DNA of 64,000 nt from Panorpa germanica (GCA_963678705.1 OY783212.1:3410001-3474000), one strand, 5' to 3'; positions 1 through 18,002 are shown, counted from the first letter of the stretch. Translations and numbers: made by a program. The notes: generated by a model not told the origin, from the sequence alone.

Positions 1-1770
1 CACAATGGCTTTAGCCATTCCTTAATTTTGCTTACAATTATTGAAGATTGGGTAGTTTCCTTTACGTATGATTATCTTCATTAAAAGTAAAACGCACAAA
101 AAGGGGTTGATGACATAATATATAAACATTGCATTACTATGTCATATTGCTCTTAGTTTTACTTCGATACTTCGGTATTGATTTAATTGTTGGCTGTTAG
201 TATATTGGCAGTTTTATTATATCTAGAAGGTAAGCTAAAACCAACAGTGCCGCGTATTTGTAAGGCCGCATTCATATTTGTGTGCTCGGGTCAAAACATT
301 TGATTTTGTATACGAAGACATGTGTGAACTCAAAGTTCGTGCTCTTTTGGCAAACACTTTAGAGTCCGTACACAGCGACAAACATTTTTGGTTTAGGGTC
401 GGTAAAATAGAACAGATCAAAGCGCCCAAATATTAACTTGGACCTTGTTCGAGGCACCGTACACACATGCGTTGACGATTATGACATTAAAACATAACCT
501 ACAATGCTCAGTATAACCGTATATAAACATTTATTTCTCATAATTAACAATTTTTTCTCATTTTATTTAAATGAATGTGTCATAAGATAGACGAATGTTC
601 GAGTGTTGAAAATTTGTAATATTTTAAAAATAAGCGCGGACAGGTGGTTCGGAAAATAATCCTGCATGTCCACTTGACCTCAAATAATTAAAAAACAGCA
701 CAAATAATGGTAAACGCGCCCTAATTTGTGATTATGAACAGAAATGACACACAAAAATAAAAAATATATCATTCATAATTCATAAATCGAACCAAAAAGC
801 TTACCACAAAATGGATAAACGTGTAAAATTGCAATGCAAAATGTTAATGTGTCATGTGTTGTAACATTAGAATTAGAGCTCAATATTGTTACAACTTATT
901 TATAAATTGAATAAGTCAATAATACGAAAAATACCACAAACCCTAGTAAAATAAACATTGTGAGACGTTAGAACATGGCCCAAGTTAGAAGCTGCATATG
1001 TATCCCAGTTCACAACCAAAATAAAACAGAACTAAAAGCATGTGTGAAAATGAATTTAAATAAGAAACAAATATTTATAGTAAATTATAAAGTTAGCAGA
1101 ATAAAAACAGAGAAAAACAACAATAAGTTAGTTTTGCAGTTTAATAACAAGCACAGCTGAACAATAAATAAATGTTGTTGCGTGTAAATTTAGGTGGCAC
1201 AATTATTTGTGGTTTACAATATTTAATTAATTATTTTTATGATTTCTGTTAGTCCGATAAAGTAAAGAATTTAGAAAATAACGAAAAATAAAATTTATAT
1301 TTTATTGAATGTAAATACACGTGGCAAAATTATTCCACCTTGTATTGACTGTAAATATTTTTATTTTAATTTAAATATTGACCGAGTTAACACTGTTGAA
1401 TATTTTGTATAAAATTGAATTAAAAATGCAGTTAATTAATATGTATCCAATATGTAATGTTAATAAATTTGTATCCAATAATTGAATAACTTTTCAAAAC
1501 GTATTATAAATCCAAATCTTATAGTTTTTCAATTCATACAAAAATGTTGTATTAGATTATCTATAAGTTTAATTTTGAATTTCTTTTAATTTTGAAAAAT
1601 ACAGAAGATGTGAATTCTTATAACGTAAAAATACTTTAAAATTAAAATGTTTTATTTGGATATATAGCACTTGCATAAAATAAAAAATACAAGTAATTAC
1701 ATGAAAGGAAAATTCTACTGAAGTATGAAAATTTTAAAAACATTAAAATTTAATTTTAAAATTCACTCAC
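1..1770. other. AT-rich intron sequence of the esterase gene
   Basis: No exon is visible here. The last recognisable esterase exon ends in a GT donor at its low-coordinate side (1771), and nothing to its left encodes the rest of the patatin domain. The stretch is therefore probably part of an intron longer than 1.7 kb. The only structured piece is the dispersed repeat at 262-480. The short open frames are not convincing. Confidence 0.6.
262..480 (+). repeat. Diverged dispersed repeat, copy 1
   Basis: This stretch aligns by eye, in the same orientation, with 58140-58320. Both begin near a GCATTCATATTTG-like or GTTCACATATG-like block. Both contain an AGATCAAAGCG block (about 413-423 here, 58272-58282 there) followed by a segment ending in GTACAsACrTGCGTyGAC-like sequence. 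The middle is much more diverged than the ends. It is probably an old miniature transposon family; no terminal inverted repeat or target duplication was established. Confidence 0.5.
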
Positions 1771-4700
1771 CATGCCGATGCACTCTCATGCAACTTTCTG
1801 TCAGATCAGTGGTTAAAGTAAAAAATGGAAGCCAGAGATCCTCAATATGGGTGTCCCCAAAAGTACTGCGGATCGTCTGGTTGAAATCCCGTCCGGAAAA
1901 CATTGAGGTAATAGGATACGTTAAGTCCAGAAGAGTCCGCCACCATTGGTTTGTTTTCTACAACAACAGCAATTGTATTCAAATGATATATTTATATTAA
2001 TCCAAGATATTTAAGATTTGAATAAGATATTGAAATTATATGCAGAAATTGGTCTAACAGTCATTACTTTTGTATGTTTCAAAAAACCTCTAATATAAGA
2101 TTATACTCGTATTATATACGATCGATTAAAAGTAACTTTAACAAAACAACAAAGCATAAGAATCCAAACTACGCCTTATAGAAAAACCAATGCAACACTA
2201 ATATAACACTAAGATAAGAAATAGGCAAAATTTCCAGCAGTTTTTCTGAGTCTACCAATTTTAAGTGTCATATACGAATATAATATTGCAAGGAATGCTG
2301 AAATATTTTCATACTATATATTTTCTACTTTCACCTATTTAATTTATATAGATTATGTATTACATTACAAAAAGGTACTCACTCTAGCCCATTCCCTAGC
2401 TTTTTGTGTCACTGTTGTGATATTTTTCTCCGACGCCCAGAGACCTCCGATAAAGGAGCCGATACTAACACCACCAACCATGTCGATTGGGATTCCAGCT
2501 TCCTGTTAAAAAGTAAAACGTATTAAAAAAATAAAAAGAGCTATTTCATTGAAAATTATGTCATCTTACTTGAATTGCCCTAATCATGCCAACATGCGCA
2601 GCACCTTTAGCACCGCCTCCTCCAAGAACAAGCCCCACTGATGTCCCGGTGAGCCAACGGGCCAGTCGGGAAAAATCGGAGTGTAGATTGGGTTCCGACA
2701 TTAACACCTTACTATATAATTCATTCTAAAAAAAATTAAAATTAAAACTTAAATGAAACCCTTACTAAACACAAAGCTGTTGTGTAATAAAACCACTTAC
2801 AATTCTATATTGACTTTTCCTAGTAAACATTCTCTTTGGACATTGTATGTGATGGTGAGAAGACACCCAGTTCCGCATGTTGAGCCAGGACACTGTGTTT
2901 TGCGGACGACATGGCGCACCTTGGACTTCTTTATGCAGTAACACTAATTCCTTTTGCGTTCTCATAGCAAGACGTTCAATTTCTTTTTCAATCTGAATCA
3001 CAAAATCTTAACAATAATTTTATTTTATATTTACTTAAAAATTAATTTTTATGACCACTAATATTAACTAATATAAATACCATACTCTGTAAAACAAACA
3101 CAGCATTTACATAACATTTATGTATGAGATATATATACGTAAATGTTTTATAATTGTAGTTTGTAGGTAATAATGTAAACGAAAGATTCTAATGTTAGTA
3201 TTTTTCAAGAAACCGATAAAATAAAATACAAAAATATGATGTGAGCGTGACATCTGTATTTATCTACTCTATTTCTCTACATGTTACGAATGTTTTGCAA
3301 ATGTTCTAACCTTCCCCATACTAGGTGTCCGCTCTCCCAATCCTATTATTAATATAATATCAGCTTGCCTGACACAGCGCAGTGTCCACGGACTCAAACC
3401 ATTATCGCACTGATAGAGAGACATTTTGTGTTGATCTTCTTGCTGCGCTAGCCAACTAGACAGTCTATATTCATTGTTAGTATCCATTATTGTAGCACCT
3501 AATGTTTTGCGTATTAACTCAGAAGTTAACCGTAATGCAGGTCCTAAACAGAAACATTCATTCAAATCTCTCAGACTAAACTAATTGATCTATACTAAAC
3601 GAACATATTAGTATATTTTACTTCTACTCATAACAATTCTTTAGAAATATTGAAAATAACTTTACGTTATGAAAATATTAAAAATTTGATTAATAGTAGT
3701 TGAAGTTTTAAAATATTAAATACATATTATTAGATTTAAAGTTAATTGACTCAAAAAGTATTATTGTTACCTATTGCACATAGCGAATGATACAGCTCAT
3801 AAGCAAATGCCGTTAGCGGTACATCATCTGATATTGGTACTAGAGCAACAGTTGAAAAATTTAATTGTCTTTGGCCACAGCGAGCCTCAGCTCCTGCACC
3901 AAGAGGTCTATTTATTTGAGGAGTTTGCCACGAGCCTGTAATTTAATGAATAATAAAAAAAAAATTATACAATTTTTTATCAGATGATATTCAATGATAC
4001 TTACCCATAATTTTTTGTCCTAATAAACTAATAAGTCTTGAAACAACTATGGGATACTTAAGTTTAATGGCATTAAATAATCCTTCAGGTAATTTAGCTA
4101 ACTCTGAATCACGTACCGCCATTACTGTCGTACCTCTCGGTTGACCGGTCACCATTTCAACCTATGTTATAAAATAATTAATAAAGATTCCTTGCAATAT
4201 TGTCTAAAAAGCTAAGTTAAGCAGAATACGTACAATGCCAACCATATCACCCTTTCCGTATTCACCGACAAGTTCCTTTTTATCATTTTCATGTTTTATG
4301 ACAGATCTCACGCGTCCGGATAATACAATGTAAGTAGAATCACTCTCATCTCCTTGTCTATAAACGGCTCGACCCGATTCCAGAAACACCCAATCCAGAG
4401 CAAAATCAACCTTGAAGTAATGAAATATTTAAAATAGATTTAAAGTGAATTGTTATATCGTCCTCCAAATATCAGATAACTTTCATACCTAAAGAACCAC
4501 TAATAAACTTGAATTTGCAATTGCAATAACATCTTAATGTAATTCAATCAGATTAAATTCCGTCTAGTAATTAATAATAACAAAAAAATAAAAAATTGAA
4601 ACATACTTGTCGTACAAATGGCGTCAACCTTTTCACAACACTTCTGGCGATATGTAGCACTACTTGTGGCCTTTCTCTCATAATCCTGCATTAAAAATAA

Positions 4701-7700
4701 AAATTAAATATTGTGAGAGAATAATGTTTATGAACATTGCCCAAGAGACGTGATAATGCATAGCTAACTGCTAACATAAAAACACAACGTGCATATATAC
4801 ATACGTGTAACAAGTAGTTTTACTAATAACGGCTATCTTCGATACATGCTTTGCTTTGATGTTAAAAAAGCTTGGCTCTCCTGTCAGGACGGCTAGCCCG
4901 CCAATCATTTCTCCAGGATACGCGGAGAACATATGGACTTCGCTGGAGTTTAGGTTGCCCATGGAGCTGTTACTGTTAGGGTTCACCCCAGAAACCGCCA
5001 AAGAAGACAAAGGTCGTTGAGTTGCCGTCAAATGTCCGGACAAAACATATATCAATCCTATTTCCTGTGAAATATTGTGAACTATAAAATATGTCTTTAG
5101 CAATTAGTAAATTATTGAATAAAATTAACCACCTATCTGTCGTAATGAATTAATGGACTAATGACAAAAAATAATGACGAAACAGGAGTTATTTTGTTGA
5201 ATATTGGACTAGAACAGGGGAGCTCAAATGAAGACTAGTGGTTCGAAATCAACTTTTTTTTAAATATATCTATATTTGGCGTATATTGTGTTAAAAACAA
5301 ATACTTATGAGATTTTTAGTAATAAACAAATTAATTCGAAAAAAGTCGTTCCCTTTCAGGTTCCCCTATTCTAGAATTACTAATTGAAACAATTTGAAAG
5401 CAAATCCATCTCAGAACACCACTGGCTGCCAATATTAGTTTATTATTATGCATTGATTACGCAAACAGTATAGGCTTGTAAAAAGCAGTTTTTATACAGA
5501 TTTAGAAAATCATGTGGTAACGAAAGTATCACTTAAGAAAAATACTGGATATTTAAATTCTAAACGTTAGAATAACCATTTAATCCACTATCCTGCCCAT
5601 TCAATCTGATTAATGATATTATTTAAATATATAGTTAATAAAAATTATATAAAGTTTTGCATATAATTCGTAATGATATCAAAAGTTAAATCTATTCAAA
5701 TTGTTAGTTATAGTTTAGTAAATTCAAGAAACGTTGTGGCCATGCAGTTTTGTAATCAGAAGCATTAAGGTTAGGCGGCTATTTGTGTGATAGCACAAGA
5801 GTTAAGCTTAAAAATATAAGGATAACTTCGATTAATAAGGCAGCACATGAAAGCAAAAGCATGATCGATTGCAGTAAATACCTGGTGTTTATACACGACT
5901 GGAGGTGAATCTCGCAACTAAATAAAAAATATAAATAAATAAAAAATAAAGATGCTTATAGATAGAAAATTCAAAGAGAAATTAGAAGTCGACCTCTACA
6001 ATACACATCTTCATTGCATCACACTCATTTCTTTCTCTACTGACCTTAGAACTTTCTTCCCGCATTAAGATAGTACCAGCAGAAACATCCCGAATATCTA
6101 TCTTTCCTTCGAGAAAAGATTTTTCCTCAGTCAATCCCAACTCCTTTGCAAAACCATCTAGCGCGGTTTTCATGAGTTCGATGTCTCCCGCTACGTTGGA
6201 CGAAGAAGATGGTTGCTGATTCGTATCCGGTTTTGTATGATTCGTCTAAAACAACAAATAAATTAAAAGTAGAGTGTTTATTAAAAGTAGAGACTCATTT
6301 CAAAGTTGTAAAATATCTTACATTAGGCACAGCTGTAGCATCATTTTTTTTATTAGGGAGCAAGCCGTCCGGTGGTGCATTTGTCAATGATTGTCTGTGA
6401 TTTGCATCTGAAAACCAAAAACTATATTTAACCATAAACGGTAAAGGTCTTTTACGTACACAGAGTTAGTGACAAGCCCTGAAGCAACTAAACTATCACG
6501 AACAGGGTTGTGTCGGGTAGTATAATTCGTCATACTGGATAACAGGAAACGAAGTAATCCGCACATATTTAATGCCTTGGAGTACCTTGTATGTAGTATA
6601 AAGTACATTAATAAATAATTTTTATAAATTGTATTATTTTATCTCAGCGACAATTCATTCATAGAAATCTTATATAGTTGTTATTCTAATTTCAACTTCA
6701 ATTTCTTTCAGTAACTTTTTAAGTGTAGTCTAGTTCAGTTCTATTCTGTACAGTACTTTTTACTGAACTTTCTTTTAAAGTCTTCTCAACTTTAATTCTT
6801 TCCGGTATTAGTACATGTTTTTATTTATTTGACTGCCAGATACCCGACACCACCCTAATCACGAGTTATTTATGAATAGAAATACCCAACAAAAAAAGCC
6901 GTCCATAAGTAATCCTAGGTGTACATTGTTATAAAGTAAGACATTATATTTTAGTATAAGATTTACTCTATATGATCCATGAAATCTTAAAAGGAAGTAT
7001 CTCTCTAAAATACGAAATATACATTAATCAGAAGAGATGTCTACATACTCCACAGCATAGTTAATAAAAGTTTCATTTTATATTGGCATATATTTTGTTT
7101 TATATTAAAGTAAAAAAACAGTTGTGCAGTTTACTCTTTAAGGAAAGTTATTTAACAAAATATAAATTATCGTTATGAAATGTAAACAAATCAAATTATA
7201 AAAATATTACACAACAAATAACGTCCGTTATTTGTTTGTGAATTTACTGCATACATAAACCTGTAAAGATGGAATCATACCATAAAAATTCAAGGTAAAT
7301 ATTACAGTATTAGAATATCAGTATCATACTCAGTCCAGAAATTGAGCGACTTAAAAATGTGAAAAACACTTGACATAAATTAAAAATTTGCATATTTTGA
7401 CGACTATAAGTTTAGTTCTGTAACTAAAAAAAAAGGATAAATATTTGTTGCGCTCACGAATTCCTTTTCGTTGATTTCATATGAAATCATGTAGCAGTTT
7501 ATTGTGTGCAGCAAAAAACGAAAGGAAAACCCAATTACATACTAGCTATATACACTATAAAAAGTTGAAGAAGAAAGATGCCAGAAAAATGTAATTTTAA
7601 AAGCCCCTTTTCGAACGAAAGTTTATTTTACAGGTACAATTCATCACAAAATAACTACCATATGTATATATTTATAAAAAAAAAACGAATTCCAAGTTAC

Positions 7701-10700
7701 CTACGAACGTAATAACGGGTATCCAAGGAAACCAGGCTGTTTTAGTTCTAAAAGGAACTACTTCTTATGTAATTATTAATGCGTAATTATTGATATGTAA
7801 CTATCATATTAACTTTGCTACAAGATAACATTTTAATTACTTACATCCCTGGTGCCAGTCATTGGGTATTCGGGAAATTCTGCTTTGATTTTCAGCATCT
7901 AGGTGAAAATAATAATAAAAGAAACTATTAGTAACACTAACATATTTATAATTTCTCTTTCTATATTCCGAGGATATACCGAAATTATTTTTAAACGTAT
8001 CACTTGTTTGTAATTTCTTCTGTTCGATTTTGCATTTCAACTATTTCTTATTTACATTCTTTTTAGTGGTAAAAAATAAACTGATATGAACACACATATA
8101 CAAATGTATTTAACAAACCGTCGCTACTACCAATATGTAACCAATGATTAACAGGAGACGTAAGAGTTTTAACATACAGCAAATGGGTGAATAACTTTAA
8201 TATTTTTTTGCAATAACACTTACGATGATCTTGCCATTCTCGAGGAAGCTTTGGAATTCTATGGATTCCAGGTGAAAATGTAGCACCTGGCATATGCATC
8301 GTCTTCCTACGGCCTCCTGTACTGGAAGACTGAAAAAGAACAATGGTAATCATATACAAACATAAACCTATGACACAATAATTAAATTTTTCAGTAAACT
8401 TACTGATGTTATTAATTCCGAACTAAGCCCCAGATACTGGTGTAGTGCTGTAAAAGTAACTCGTTGCAGTCGCACCATAATTACCTACGAATAGTAATAA
8501 AATAAATATTTCAAAACATCTATGTCTATATCAAAATATCGTTTAGTTCAACTTTAATAACATACTTGCATGACTCGAACAAAAATATCAGGACTATCTT
8601 TGAATACATCCTGAAATGCAGCCATCGGTAACTTAATGACTTGAGAGGGCTCCAACGCGACGGCAGAAATTGTTTTGTACGGATTTGGGTTTCCCTGAAA
8701 GAAATATAAGTTTTACTAATGAGAAGTTATTATAATTATTTATTCTTTGTTACTATTTATTGTACGAACCGTTAGCCAATCTGTAAAACTTAACAAAGAA
8801 GTAACTGAGTCTCCAGGTCGAACACTTTTTAGTGACAATACTCCTGAATCTGGAGAAGTCATTGTTACGCTAAGATGACCACTTTGAACAATAAAAACAT
8901 TTTCGTCAGGATCACCTGAAAGAAAAGTTAGTATTGAGAAATAAGAACTGTTTTACGAAATATCTTGTTATTCATGAGAATTTAGGTCCATTTCAATAGA
9001 ATATCGTAAAAATAATTTTTACGTTTCCAGTTACTCACCAATTTGAAAGAGAAAATCTTCTTCATCTAAAGATATTATTTCTACATGTTTACAAAGTTTT
9101 AAAAATACAGGTTTATCAAAATGACCAAAAACCCGAATACTTTGAAGCATATAAAGTGCATCTGGAGGAACCTTATCGTCCATGTTAAGATCTTCCTCCA
9201 GATATTCTGCTGGAGGTTCTAATACCTAAAATGAATGCATATCTTAGAAAAACTCTTTAATTTTAAAGGACGAATTTCAAGAGTTCTACTGACTTTAAGA
9301 CGGACTGGTGTGTAATCTTTCTGCAACTGAAGCAGTCTTCTAGCAAATCTCATCACAATTTTACGTTTCTTTCCTTGGCCACCGTAAGCATGGCCTGAAA
9401 TTGATTTTACCTAAAATGTGAAATAGTGTAAAATTTAAAACTATCTGGAAGTAATTATTTTATCAAAAGTATCAATCAACTTATAATCTGGAGTAACTAT
9501 TTGTTAAAGTCAAAAGAAAATAAATGAAAGGATCATTGCATAAGGCAGGCTAAAGTGCATCGCGCCATTAAACTGCACGATAATTTGACGAAATTTATAA
9601 AATGGCCATGACTTTCTTTGTGCTATCACATTCTGTACAACTCAGTGCAAAGGTTATCAAACTGCAAGTCTGCATTTTTAATAATACCTGTGATGTATAT
9701 ATTGTGGTATATCTCAAATTCGTAGGCGTTTCCAAGTTTAATTATCTCATAGTAGTTATGAAGAAAAAACCTAGTTAGTATAAGTTCTAAATTAAAATAG
9801 AACATCATATTATTATAGACGGCATCATATTTTTATATTTTTAAATTTAAAGTACCAGCTTGTAACAAAAAAATATTACAAGTAGAAACGTTGGATAAAA
9901 TCAGAAGTTTAATAAAATCCCCATGGCATAACTATACTCGGTGTTATTATATTGCAAGAGGCCTAATAAAGCATGCAGATTCATCGTATGCACAATGTGT
10001 GCAAAAAAAATTAAATAACATGCAATAAAAGATTTTCCGTACTGATAATTTTTACTATTAAGAGTTCGGCCAACTGGTAACTCGCAAACTATGAATGGTG
10101 ATTTTCGCTAAAGTTGCTATGTTGGATAATAAACTGTTGCTTAAAATTTTATTAGCATTTCGGTATAATATAATCAATTACCTTTCTAAGCATCCGTCTT
10201 CCATAGTATAACATTTTATCACGCTTTCGAAATCTTAATGAAGATTGCAATGACAGATTACTAATTGTGGATAATGGTTGTAAATCTGCAACAACAAAAA
10301 ATAGTATGTAAATAAAAATAACTTGTAAATACAAGGGAAGTCATATTTCAAATGAGATATCATAATTTATTTAAAGTAACACTAAAAATGGGAGACAAAT
10401 AGTTAAGTATACTAAAACATTAAAAAAAATATTTTATTTTATTGTATATATTATCGCGTTGCACACAAGTCGTAAATATTACATAAGCAAATTTGCGCAA
10501 AAACTTTTCTAATATTTCACTAATTTGATATTTAAGTAAATAAAATGAAAATTTGACCTAAATTTGTTTAAGCGAACTTATAGTTATTATTTACTTATTT
10601 TTTATGTAATATGAAAAGAACCCAGTAAACAATTTGGACTCCATTCGAAATCGTATTTATTAATGTTGTCATGAAAGAGATCGCTCACACTTTAGTTTCT

Positions 10701-13700
10701 CACAGTCATTCAAAAGTGATAAGACACTTCACAAAGCACGAACATTTTCTCAAAATGTTTACTGGGATAAGATATGTGTTTAGCGTGATAATTTAGTGGA
10801 TTTATATAGCATTCGACTTAAGTATGTCATTTCATATAGAAAACTCTTTAACTAAAGAACTTTATTCTAGTATAATGCTGAATTACTCGAAATAATATAT
10901 TTAAATTAAATGCTTTAAATCCAACAATAAAGGAGCAAATTTAACACTTACCGATGAACCGTTTTAACTTACCACTTTGCTTCAATCTGTTTAGATAAAT
11001 AAAAGCAACTATAATACATGTTATAAATATTATCACACAGCTCGAAACAACCACCTGAAAAAAAGGAGAAAGAATTAGTAATGAATGTCGAAGATAAACG
11101 AACGAAGACATGTGTGCATGCATCAATTTGTTTTATCATAAATTATCTCCCAACTGAAGGTTCTAATAGTTAATGTAACGGAAATAAATGCTGGTTATTT
11201 TATAATTTAATTATTCGAGTCATTGTCCATCAAAACAAATTGATAATCTCGCCTTCGCCCACGATCATGTCATACTTGTCATAGTGCCAGTAGTGCACAC
11301 TACAATGAGCTGTAATAATACATAAATTGTTACATTCAATTACTATAGCTTACAGAATCTCTTTGTAAACTACATATAGACAGCGGTTAAACGATGTTAG
11401 GGCCGATTTTTCAATAGCCATTTCACTGTGGCTTATATTGTAAACCTTGATTGATACTTTTGTTTTTTAACTTTCATTTTTGTTCGAATTGAACGCAGCT
11501 GTATGTTAACCAAGAAAAATTTTCTTTAAGAAATTAAAATTAAAAACCCCTTTTATTAGGTTAATGACAAAACTTTAGTTTAACTGACTATTAAATAACC
11601 GACATTTAAACGGTTATAAATAAGTTTGGGAATTCAGCAGTGGCGTAGCTGTCGCCATATCAGCCCTATCAATGATACGGGGCCCCGGGCTACTGGGGCC
11701 CCAAACTTGTTTAAAAGCACGCTACGTTACTGGAATTAAAATGCTGCTCCGGGTTAACTCTTAGTAAAATATTGATAAGAAACAAGTCTGCGGAGTCGGT
11801 AAAGTAACATCCGATTCCGTTTGTCCCTTTCCACACAAGTTAGTATACATTTTCATATTGAATTTTAATTTAATGAAAATGGTTTGCAATTCAATATGAT
11901 ATAGATTTATAGAAATAATCAATAGCGTAATTCGGTGATTAGATTCGGCATTCTAAACAATGCATGAGTATGATTAATATTCATGAGATCTTAGGATGGC
12001 AGCGCAACTAGCGGTTAAAAAATGAACACTGGATTTTGCTTCATTAACTTAAATGTCACCGAAAAAATTCATTATTTCCAAACCTGCATATGTTACTTAC
12101 ATTTTTGAATTACGGTTTTTAAATTTTATTTCATTTTCAAGATTTGCAATTCCGTCATCTTGATATCACTCCCGAACATCATGATGTACAATTATACCCT
12201 AAGTATCAATAACGATACCTTGGCTAATGTTTATTAAACCGATGTAAAGTTATTACTTATTATGACTTGAATACCTATGTAACCGTGCACGACAGTTGTA
12301 TATCGGGCAATGAACGTGCCCCTTAACAAGACGTCTACAGACTGACACAACAGCTGAAGTCAGACTCCAGCAGCTGAATATCCAGAACGCGAAATTAACA
12401 GACAGTAATTGGTGGACAAATCATCCGAGCAATTCCATTTATATGTAGTTCTGTTCAATTAACATATTGGTCACTTATTTATTGTGGAGTTCAAAGGTTA
12501 ACACTTCTAACGAATGTTTAATTATTAGAACAAATCATAGACGCGGCGTATACATAGGGGTACTCTTACTTTGTCGGTTCGAAAAAAATCTCTTTTGCAC
12601 TTTCTAAAACATAAATTTCCAAGTCGAAACTCGTAAAATTAGCACACAGAGGCAAGCAGTATTGAAAGTAACAGATCAACATGTGACAACGAATATTGTT
12701 AATGTTCTGCATAAGTTGTAAAAGAAATTAGATGTTATACATAAAACATGTTTTCCATATCCACAGCCTACAGTTGAAAAACCTATAATAAATATGCATA
12801 TTTGTTTGTTTTGGACCATGTTTGGAGGATCAGGATTGTCAACTCGTCAAGTTTTCTCATTTTCGTCCATAATACGTCACTTCCTCGCTTGGAACTCTCC
12901 GAACCAAATTTTACAATTCAAAAAAATCTCTGAATTATTTTCATTAATAAATATGTATTTTTACATATATCAATTATTTATATTAATATTATATTAATAT
13001 ATTAAGGAAAACTACAGGTAAGACCAAAACTATTTAAAAAAAAGATAATTTAAAAAAATACCAACAATTCTTTTGAAGAAAATATTACCCTGTGTACCGA
13101 AAAATCAAAAAGTATTTAAAAAAAAGGTAATATTTTTCGGTACATAACGCTATTTAGAAATGCAATGCGTTTCCGTTCCGTTAAACTACTAATAGAATAT
13201 TTCGTATGTTTTTGAAAAGTATAAATATTTTACATTTATTAACAGTAAAGAAACAAGAAACGTAATCGTAAGTAATAATATCTATTTTATCAAATGAAGG
13301 ACGAGAAATATGAAAAACAAACAACAACTATCAGTTACTCAGTCCAGATTTCCTTGAAATGCTTGCGTTTAACCGTTTGTTGAGCTTGCACGTGTTACTA
13401 AAGTATTTGTTAACAGTAATACACACATATCAAAACAAAGCAAAGTAAAAACAAACAACATATTATTGTTCAAATATTCAGAGTCAAGCTTAATATTTTA
13501 CTCGTATTATTCGCAAAATCAATCATTATTATAAAATAACATTCTATTCTTAATGAGAATTATTCTCCTAGTATCCTATTACGTATATGCTTATTTTTAA
13601 TATTTATCAAAGTTTGTAGTAGTAACTACTTCGGTATCTCGTTATCAACGCTAAAAAATTTGCAGATTAATTATAATACGCAGTGTAATCTGTCACGCAA

Positions 13701-14430
13701 TTAATACATACACGAATCTTGTTTACTACAAAAGTTTGCTAAAAAGATGTGAAGGTTCGCACACATTTTTTGTCATGTGAAAATAGTTCGTCGTACACAA
13801 AAACAACTAATAATAGAATATTAATAGCGCTTAAATATGTGTACCTGGTAAACCAGCTATGTAAATTAAATGATTGAAGTAATAAATGTAATTCATTGTT
13901 CATAACAGAGTATAATGTAACAGTAAAAAATATGAATTGAATTAAATACAATAAAAATTAAACAATGTTTAATAAGATAAGTTATTATTTAAGAAATGAA
14001 TGTTGAACTAAATAGCACAACAGTCTTTGCTAAATACTATACTATTTTATCTTTATAAGAGAAAAAAAAACGTTTCTTTAAACTGATTACTTAATTACTA
14101 ATAATTTAAATTACTATATAGGTAATAAAATAAATAAAAAAAACAATGAATCTAAGTAATAAAGTGTCTTTAATACATATCTAATATATAGTTTTAACAA
14201 ATCTTTGTGAAAAGAAGTTATACTGTATAATTTATATGACTATCTTTTTATAGTTTATACATATTAATAAACAAAAAGAGACACACAAATCAATATACAA
14301 ATATTACAATGTCACATGAAATAAAACTTACATTTTCAAGGATTAGTTTATATAGCCCTCCAACCCAAGTTTCTAACAAAATTGTGGAATAACTTCCATC
14401 CTGACTAATTAGTAACTCATACACATCCAT
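1771..14430 (-). CDS. sws: Neuropathy target esterase / Swiss cheese (3' end off window)
   Basis: ER-anchored phospholipase B that deacylates phosphatidylcholine and lysophosphatidylcholine; in insects it is needed for glia and neurons. Exons, 5' to 3': 14332-14430, 10952-11054, 10182-10285, 9294-9410, 9039-9225, 8770-8915, 8566-8694, 8404-8484, 8224-8329, 7845-7898, 6322-6407, 6045-6245, 5882-5917, 4805-5064, 4607-4685, 4234-4410, 4005-4161, 3771-3935, 3311-3543, 2801-2992, 2570-2725, 2383-2502, 1771-1957. All junctions keep frame, giving about 1,058 residues. A luminal start (MDVYELL) is followed by one membrane segment (about 34-55), then three cyclic-nucleotide-binding-like domains (about 165-290, 430-590, 597-707). 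The patatin domain begins near 905, with the oxyanion loop GGGGAKG (939-945) and the nucleophile elbow GVSIG (Ser 969). The DGG-type catalytic Asp and the C-terminus lie off the left edge. Exons 7845-7898 (54 bases) and 5882-5917 (36 bases) could be skipped in frame. Confidence 0.93.
10621..10766. repeat. Possible miniature inverted-repeat element
   Basis: A 146-base stretch in an esterase intron starts CCCAGTAAACA and ends in the inverse, TGTTTACTGGG, with weaker pairing just inside. No clear target-site duplication is visible, so the ends could be off by a few bases. It contains no coding sequence. Confidence 0.4.
10952..10972 (-). other. Tandem alternative splice donors, esterase exon 2
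   Basis: Two GTAAGT donors lie 21 bases apart at the end of the membrane-segment exon (exon edges at 10952 or 10973). Both leave phase 1 and both join to the next exon as an Asp codon. Their use would include or omit seven residues, GKLKRFI, just after the membrane segment. Both donors match the consensus equally well, so the choice is unresolved. Confidence 0.6.
11055..14331. other. Large first intron of the esterase gene
   Basis: No exon was recognised in this 3.3 kb. It contains a GC-rich patch (11636-11760) with an imperfect palindrome of GGGGCCCC blocks next to a GTGGCGTAGCTG motif, a combination typical of metazoan transposon ends. A GGGCCGATTTTTCAAT-type motif near 11401 also resembles an insect transposon end. 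An A/T-rich hairpin (arms TACCGAAAAAT and its inverse) lies at about 13097-13143. The remainder is featureless AT-rich sequence. Confidence 0.45.
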
Positions 14431-14733
14431 TTTTATTTAACTATGTTGATATTTATTAATTAAAATATAAGATTAACACATTTTGTAATAAAGATCAAAA
14501 CTGCCAATAACAATGAACTAACGCAAGCGACAAGCATTCGATTCAATTAAGCTCTAAAATTATAATATTTGACTTTTGACAACGAACTATTGTGAAGTTG
14601 TTGTGAATGACTGTAAAACGTGTAAACGCAAAAACCTTACAGAAAATAAGATCGGTAATAGATGTACCTGATAAATATGATAACATCTGTCACAAATAAC
14701 AAACAATACGATTAGAAATAATTAGATATAAAG
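14431..14733. promoter_or_regulatory. Head-to-head promoter interval, esterase and fidgetin-like 1
   Basis: Only 303 bases separate the start codons of two divergent genes, so both must be driven from this interval unless a further untranslated exon exists. It is AT-rich and no convincing TATA box or named transcription-factor site was picked out. Confidence 0.6.

Positions 14734-18002
<3,269 letters not shown>

Noticed and set aside
235-429. 64-codon minus-strand frame at the left edge
   Set aside because: It lies within the dispersed repeat, and the related copy at 58 kb does not keep the frame.
13097-13143. Hairpin with TACCGAAAAAT arms as an RNA gene or terminator
   Set aside because: Short A/T-rich arms in a large intron, with no sign of a conserved RNA family.
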